Of a stretch of DNA of 9,458 bases, positions 5,632 to 9,458 are shown in pieces. The stretch comes from DATFXF01 sp035258565 (GTDB lineage: Bacteria > Acidobacteriota > Terriglobia > Acidiferrales > UBA7541). The position numbers and the translations under genes are program-made. The DNA lies in NCBI GenBank assembly GCA_035258565.1, contig DATFXF010000119.1, forward strand, positions 1-9,458, in the 5' to 3' direction. Under the pieces are notes generated by a model. The model was not told where the DNA came from. It searched no databases and saw nothing but the letters and a program-made list of their open reading frames with translations. Position 1 is the stretch's first letter. Every line of letters starts with the position of its first letter.

Positions 5632-6600
5632 ATGCGCGCCGAGATTCCCCTGGTGGACGTCGTGGGCCTTGGCCTGAACGCCACCGATACTTTAATTCGG
5701 CTCCCCCAGTTCCCCGCCTTCGACTCCAAGGTCGAGTTTCTCACTGCTGACGTGCGAACCGGGGGCCAAGCGGCCAGCGCCATGGTGGCCTGCCAATCCT
5801 GGGGCTTGTGCACGCGCTACGTCGGCAAGGTCGGCGACGACCCTGCCGCCCAGTTGCAGCGGGAGGAGTTCACTCGCGCTGGGGTCGAGGCGCGCCTGAT
5901 TGCTGTCCCGGACTGCGCGAGCCAAGTGGCCTTCATCCTCGTGGACGGAAAAACGGGTGAGCGCACGATCCTTTGGAAGCGCGACCCGCGCCTCACCTTG
6001 CGCCCGGAGGAACTCTGTCGGGAGTGGATTGTCCGCGCGCGGTCACTGCACGTGGATGGACACGATACCCGCGCGGCGGCCGAAGCAGCCCGCTGGGCCC
6101 GTGAAGCGGGTATCCCCGTCATCGCCGACCTCGACAATCTCCACCCAGGTGTGGAAGCTTTACTTGAAAATGTGGACTACCTGATCGCTTCACGGGACTT
6201 CCCCACCCGCCTGACGGGCCATAGTGACTTGCTGAAGTCCCTGCTCGAAGTCCACCAGCGGCACAGCTGCCGCGTGACTGGCGTTACGCTCGGCCGGCAG
6301 GGGACTCTAGCTTGGGACGGCACAGAGTTCCACTACGCACCGGCCTACCGCGTGAACACCGTGGACACGACAGGTGCGGGAGACATCTTTCACGGCGCGT
6401 TTGTTTATGCACTACTTCAAGGATGGCCCCTGGGGCGAAGCCTGGAGTTCAGCTGCGCAGCGGCAGCGCTCAATTGCACGGCTGTGGGCGCGCGCGCGGG
6501 CATCCAACCGGTGGAGGTCATCGAGCAGCTTCGCAGCGACGGTCCGCGCTACCAGCTGGCCTTTGATCGCAAGGAGCTTGGCGACTATGCCCGGGCGTAG
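5632..6600 (+). CDS. PfkB-family carbohydrate kinase (ribokinase superfamily), substrate unknown
   Basis: ATP-dependent sugar or nucleoside kinase of the PfkB/ribokinase fold; 322 residues, typical length. It starts with a beta strand VDVVGLGLNATDTLIRLPQF (8-27). The glycine-rich substrate and lid region TGGQAASAMVACQSWG (43-58) and YVGKVGDDPAAQLQREEF (63-80) follow. The second PfkB signature DTTGAGDIFHGAFV is at 245-258, with Asp251 as the expected catalytic base and GAG as the anion hole. GVTLGRQGTLAW (217-228) is the usual strand and turn before it. The substrate cannot be read from sequence; relatives include ribokinase, ketohexokinase and sulfofructose kinase. The start is the first ATG before the conserved strand and lacks a Shine-Dalgarno sequence. 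The gene is divergent from recO and 47 bases ahead of the rhomboid gene. Confidence 0.92.
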   Translation: MRAEIPLVDVVGLGLNATDTLIRLPQFPAFDSKVEFLTADVRTGGQAASAMVACQSWGLCTRYVGKVGDDPAAQLQREEFTRAGVEARLIAVPDCASQVAFILVDGKTGERTILWKRDPRLTLRPEELCREWIVRARSLHVDGHDTRAAAEAARWAREAGIPVIADLDNLHPGVEALLENVDYLIASRDFPTRLTGHSDLLKSLLEVHQRHSCRVTGVTLGRQGTLAWDGTEFHYAPAYRVNTVDTTGAGDIFHGAFVYALLQGWPLGRSLEFSCAAAALNCTAVGARAGIQPVEVIEQLRSDGPRYQLAFDRKELGDYARA

Positions 6601-6634
6601 GCGTAGGCCCGATCGGCGGCGCGGGCAAAATCTC

Positions 6635-6640
6635 TAGAAT
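6635..6640 (+). promoter_or_regulatory. Possible -10 box placing the rhomboid transcript start at its ATG
   Basis: TAGAAT matches five of six bases of TATAAT and ends seven bases before the ATG at 6648, the spacing expected if transcription starts at the A of the start codon. No -35 is evident and no Shine-Dalgarno sequence precedes the ATG. The gene could instead be read from the kinase promoter. Confidence 0.35.
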
Positions 6641-6647
6641 TACTTCC

Positions 6648-7316
6648 ATGATCCCGCTCAAGGACCTGAACCCCAGATCGACCAGGCCGTTCGTCACCGT
6701 GCTGATCATCCTGACGAACGTGGCCGTCTTCCTCTACGAGCTTTCCCTGGGGCCGCGGGTCGGCCGGGCCTTCCTGTTCGAGTACGGGATGATTCCCGCC
6801 CGCGTCGGACTTCTCCTGAGCGGCCATGCCGCCAGCCTAACCCAGACCTTTGCGCCACTGCTGACCAGCATGTTCCTACACGGCAGCTTCCTGCACATCA
6901 TCGGGAACATGTGGTTCCTGTGGATTTTCGGGGACAACATCGAAGATTTCCTCGGCCACTGGGATTACCTGCTGTTCTACCTGGTATGCGGAATCGGTGC
7001 GGGCGTGGTGCATACGCTGGCCAACCTCGGTTCGACGGTTCCCGCAGTGGGCGCAAGCGGGGCCATCTCTGGGGTCCTGGGGGCGTACATCGTGCTCTTC
7101 CCCCGCTCGCGGGTGCTGACACTGGTGCCCCTAATTTTCTTCTTCTTCACCGTCCAGCTTCCCGCCGTAGTCATCCTAGGCTATTGGTTCCTCATCCAGT
7201 TTCTGAGCGGCTTAAGTGCCCTGGGGGAGCAGACGGGCGGCGGAACAGCCTGGTGGGCACACATCGGTGGATTCATTCTGGGTGCGTTGCTGGTCATGGG
7301 CTCCCGTCGCCGGTAG
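6648..7316 (+). CDS. Rhomboid-family intramembrane serine protease
   Basis: Cleaves transmembrane substrates within the inner membrane using a Ser-His dyad; 222 residues. The hallmarks are present in order: a first helix (14-34); LTSMFLHGSFLHIIGNMWFL (72-91) with the H-x3-N oxyanion element His83/Asn87; a third helix (105-125); the GASGAISGVLG catalytic motif with Ser137 (135-145); two further helices (about 155-190); and AHIGGFILGALLV with catalytic His205 (204-216). This is the minimal six-helix bacterial layout with no extra domain. The positively charged N-terminus (RSTR) suggests it is cytoplasmic. The substrate is unknown. A Phe run at 164-167 lies in the fifth helix. It probably forms a unit with the kinase gene upstream or is read from its own leaderless start. 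Confidence 0.95.
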   Translation: MIPLKDLNPRSTRPFVTVLIILTNVAVFLYELSLGPRVGRAFLFEYGMIPARVGLLLSGHAASLTQTFAPLLTSMFLHGSFLHIIGNMWFLWIFGDNIEDFLGHWDYLLFYLVCGIGAGVVHTLANLGSTVPAVGASGAISGVLGAYIVLFPRSRVLTLVPLIFFFFTVQLPAVVILGYWFLIQFLSGLSALGEQTGGGTAWWAHIGGFILGALLVMGSRRR

Positions 7317-7382
7317 AGCTTGCTTGTGCCGCTTGGGATAAGGGACAGCTTCGACGAAGGAAGCGGTTACCGGACGCGGAGT

Positions 7383-7460
7383 GTGGCTCCCCTCCCGAGA
7401 GACCGAGCCACGGCAGCCATGAGATTCTTCCCCTCAGGAGCAGACCCCGTCTCAGGAGGG
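7383..7460. terminator. Hairpin-rich spacer between convergent genes, possible terminator
   Basis: The 211-base spacer 7317-7527 contains GTGGCTC (7383-7389) facing GAGCCAC (7405-7411), a 7-base-pair stem with a 15-base loop. A second imperfect stem pairs CCCTC (7431-7435) with GAGGG (7456-7460). CTCAGGAG also occurs as a direct repeat at 7433 and 7451. Neither stem has a T run, so an intrinsic terminator is not established; the position between two converging stop codons is the main support. Confidence 0.28.
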
Positions 7461-7527
7461 TTGCCCGGCGTGCCGCAACCTGCCAGGGCCAGCGGTCGGG
7501 CGACGGAACTGGCCGGAACTCGGCAGG

Positions 7528-8661
7528 CTAAGTGCGAGAGGCGACTCGGGAGACTCCGTGCTTGGTGATGTAGTTGGCCACCCAGTCGCCAGTCTCGCGT
7601 GTGCCCAGCGACCCCCCTAGATCTGGGGTGGCATGCTTCTCGCGGACGGCAGCCCGCACGGCGGTTTGAATTGCGGCAGCCTCCTCGCCCCAGCCGATAT
7701 GATCGAGCATCATGGCGGCAGCGAGGATGGCGGCCAGCGGGTTGGCGATGTTCTTCCCCGCGTACTTGGGTGCGGACCCGTGCACCGGCTCGAATAGAGA
7801 AACACTTTCTGGGTTGATGTTCCCCGAAGGGGCCAGCCCCATCCCCCCGGCGAGTTGCGCGCCAAGGTCGCTGATGATGTCTCCGAACATGTTGCAGGTG
7901 ACGATCACGTCAAACTGACTGGGATCCTTTACCATCTGCATCGAGAGCGCGTCGATGTAGTTATGGCTGGACTCAATTTCCGGGTACTCCTCGCGCATCT
8001 GTGCGAAGACGCGCTGCCAGAGGTCGTGACCGTAGGTGAGTGCGTTCGACTTGTCGCTCATGCAAAGGCGATGGAGCTTGTGCTGCCGGGCGTACTCGAA
8101 GGCGAAGCGGATGATGCGCTCGACGCCCTTGCGCGTGTTGACATCCTCCTGGATGGCCACCTCGTCCGGAGTATCCTTCTTGAAGTTGCCGCCCATCCCC
8201 ACGTAGAGCCCTTCGGTGTTTTCGCGGAAAACGATGAAGTGGATATCGCGTTCGGTGCGGTCGCGCAGCGGCGTCAGGCTGGCGTCGAGCAGTTCGACGG
8301 GCCGGGCGTTCACGTACAGGTCGAGCTTGAAGCGCAGCCCAAGCAGAATGTCTGCGGCGTGCTTCATCGAGGGGACGCGCGGATCCCCCAATGCCCCCAC
8401 CAAAATGGCGTCGAACTCCCGCCGGAGCATCTCCTCGGCGCTCGGTGGGAGAGAGACACCGTCGCGCAAGTAGCGGTCAGCGCCCCAGTCAAATTCGACA
8501 AGCTCCAACTCGCGCGCGGCCGCCCGGGCCACAGCGCGCAGGACTCGTGTGGCTTCGGCGGTGACATCCAGACCGATGCCGTCGCCCGGAATCACCGCAA
8601 TGCGTTTTTTTGTTGGTGGCTGCGTAGGGGCCAAACTAGCATGCAGGGCCGAGCGAGTCAA
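7528..8661 (-). CDS. Isocitrate/isopropylmalate dehydrogenase-family enzyme (3-isopropylmalate dehydrogenase-like)
   Basis: NAD(P)-dependent oxidative decarboxylase of beta-hydroxyacids; 377 residues, the family's usual length. Landmarks are RIAVIPGDGIG (20-30), LGLRFKLDLYVNARP (107-121) with substrate-binding Arg110 and Arg120, VFRENTEGLYVG (144-155) with Arg146 and catalytic Tyr153, SDKSNAL (202-208) with catalytic Lys204, metal ligands Asp237, Asp261 and Asp265 around NMFGDIISD, and cofactor loop HGSAPKYAGKNIANP (294-308). It may be LeuB (leucine synthesis), an isocitrate dehydrogenase, or a tartrate or homoisocitrate-type relative; no leuACD neighbours settle it. The cofactor loop mixes NADP- and NAD-type residues. 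The start is uncertain: TTG at 8661 gives the longest frame, but the same TTG begins a promoter-like sequence, and no ATG or Shine-Dalgarno sequence precedes the conserved RIAVIPGDG. The transporter gene lies 33 bases upstream on the same strand. Confidence 0.9.
   Translation of the reverse strand: MTRSALHASLAPTQPPTKKRIAVIPGDGIGLDVTAEATRVLRAVARAAARELELVEFDWGADRYLRDGVSLPPSAEEMLRREFDAILVGALGDPRVPSMKHAADILLGLRFKLDLYVNARPVELLDASLTPLRDRTERDIHFIVFRENTEGLYVGMGGNFKKDTPDEVAIQEDVNTRKGVERIIRFAFEYARQHKLHRLCMSDKSNALTYGHDLWQRVFAQMREEYPEIESSHNYIDALSMQMVKDPSQFDVIVTCNMFGDIISDLGAQLAGGMGLAPSGNINPESVSLFEPVHGSAPKYAGKNIANPLAAILAAAMMLDHIGWGEEAAAIQTAVRAAVREKHATPDLGGSLGTRETGDWVANYITKHGVSRVASRT
8633..8661 (-). promoter_or_regulatory. 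Promoter-like sequence overlapping the dehydrogenase start
   Basis: On the minus strand TTGACT (8661-8656, five of six to the -35 consensus), a 17-base spacer and TAGTTT (8638-8633, TANNNT type). If used, transcription would begin near 8626, inside the longest reading frame and after its only near-upstream TTG codons. It therefore either conflicts with the TTG start at 8661 or is a chance match. Confidence 0.27.
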
Positions 8662-8694
8662 CGCACGGCTGGCGTGGCTGGCGGCTCGAGCGGT

Positions 8695-9458
8695 TTACGC
8701 CCCCGCGTTCGCCTCCCGCCGCTCCTCGCGCGGTCCGGCGGCAATCAAGTAGACACCGGCCAGGACCAGACTCCCTCCCACCAGGAGGTTGTAGGTCACT
8801 CGCTCACCCAGCAGACCAACCCCCAGCAAGGTGGTCAGCACAGGCTGCAGGTAAGCGAACGTACCCAGCCGGGAGGCGGTCATGTATCGCAGCACCCAAA
8901 AATAAATCAAGTACGCGAGGACGGAGGCACCGGCAGCCATATAGAAGAGGGCGACCCAGCCTTGCCAGGCCACTGCGCTCCAGCTCCCTTCCCTTGAGAG
9001 CGCGGCTGCCTGGCGCGCGGCCAGAGGCAGCACCATGACCGCCCCGATGAGGAAGTTGTATGTGTTCATCGAGACCGAGTCGTACTGCTCGGCCACGCAC
9101 TTGCCGAGCACGGTGTAGAGGGCAAAGGCCAGCGAACCGGCCAGCGTGATGAGGTCGCCTGACAGTGTGCCCGAACGCAGGCTGAGACCCTGCTCAGCCG
9201 CGAGCACGATCACACCCCCGAACGCCAGCGCCAGCCCGAGAACCTTCTTCACCGTCAGCGCCTCGAGCCCCACAGCCCAGGCCATCAGCAGGATCAATAT
9301 CGGTCCGGTACCGATGATCACCGCGGAGTGTCCCACGGTGGTGTAGTTGAGCCCCACGGTGAAACAGACCTGGTTGATGGCCACGCCCAGCAATCCCAAT
9401 TGGAAGAAGATGGCCATGTCTCGCCAGCTTCCGCGCAGCTCCGCGCGGCGCGTGTTGG
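8695..9458 (-). CDS. EamA/DMT-superfamily transporter, N-terminus outside the window
   Basis: Inner-membrane metabolite exporter of the drug/metabolite transporter superfamily, ten helices in two EamA halves. Visible are 253 codons ending at TAA (8695-8697). The frame stays open through the right edge, reading NTRRAELRGSWRD before the Met at 9417, so that internal ATG is not the true start. The first-half helices visible include LGLLGVAINQVCFTVGL, HSAVIIGTGPILILLMAW and VLGLALAFGGVIVLA. The second half begins near SGDLITLAGSLAFALYTVLG and continues through VALFYMAAGASVLAYLIYFW, FAYLQPVLTTLLGVGLLGE and LLVGGSLVLAGVYLIA. About eight helices are present and roughly the first two are missing. The basic C-tail (REERREANAGA) is probably cytoplasmic. 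The substrate cannot be inferred; the neighbouring dehydrogenase 33 bases downstream may be in the same transcript. Confidence 0.92.
   Translation of the reverse strand, partial: NTRRAELRGSWRDMAIFFQLGLLGVAINQVCFTVGLNYTTVGHSAVIIGTGPILILLMAWAVGLEALTVKKVLGLALAFGGVIVLAAEQGLSLRSGTLSGDLITLAGSLAFALYTVLGKCVAEQYDSVSMNTYNFLIGAVMVLPLAARQAAALSREGSWSAVAWQGWVALFYMAAGASVLAYLIYFWVLRYMTASRLGTFAYLQPVLTTLLGVGLLGERVTYNLLVGGSLVLAGVYLIAAGPREERREANAGA

Noticed and set aside
4992..5750. Plus-strand frame bridging recO, the divergent spacer and the kinase start
   Set aside because: No family resemblance; it overlaps recO antisense and the kinase out of frame.
7855..8997. 380-codon open frame on the plus strand spanning the dehydrogenase and part of the transporter
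   Set aside because: It crosses two well-supported minus-strand genes and their spacer, and its composition is that of an antisense shadow.

Overview
The window is high-GC bacterial DNA, densely coded, with no transposase, integrase, phage gene, tRNA, rRNA or CRISPR array that I can see. Gene content and order (recO-glyQ-glyS followed by ppdK, a heterotetrameric glycyl-tRNA synthetase, a soloist PfkB-family kinase and a rhomboid protease) suggest Acidobacteriota or a deltaproteobacterial-type lineage. That placement is inference from gene types, not from a marker-gene comparison.

Layout. The left edge holds the first 221 codons of pyruvate, phosphate dikinase (ppdK, minus strand, GTG start at 663). 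Between ppdK and glyS lies a decayed head-to-tail duplicate of the last ~130 codons of glyS plus its 3' flank (about 775-1227). Next comes a minus-strand operon, recO (5159-4416), glyQ (4419-3463) and glyS (3466-1334). Both of its junctions are 4-base GTGA stop/start overlaps preceded by GGAG eight bases upstream, which implies tight translational coupling. A divergent spacer of about 470 bases (5160-5631) separates this operon from two plus-strand genes, a PfkB-family sugar kinase (5632-6600) and a six-helix rhomboid protease (6648-7316). These converge across a 211-base spacer on two minus-strand genes: an isocitrate/isopropylmalate dehydrogenase-family enzyme (7528-8661) and an EamA/DMT-family transporter (8695 to beyond the right edge).

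How it works together. The minus-strand operon combines recombinational repair (RecO) with tRNA-Gly charging (GlyQ alpha, GlyS beta), and ppdK lies downstream in the same direction. The kinase, protease, dehydrogenase and transporter show no obvious shared pathway. Most of this is ordinary housekeeping DNA.

The unusual signals lie in non-coding DNA. They are the tandem glyS-tail fossil; an identical 18-base sequence with a 14-base perfect palindrome in both minus-strand leaders (728-745 before ppdK, 5163-5180 before recO); a recO start whose Shine-Dalgarno-like sequence is correctly spaced only if that palindrome folds; and apparently leaderless plus-strand genes. I found no clear sign of a wholly new multi-gene system.
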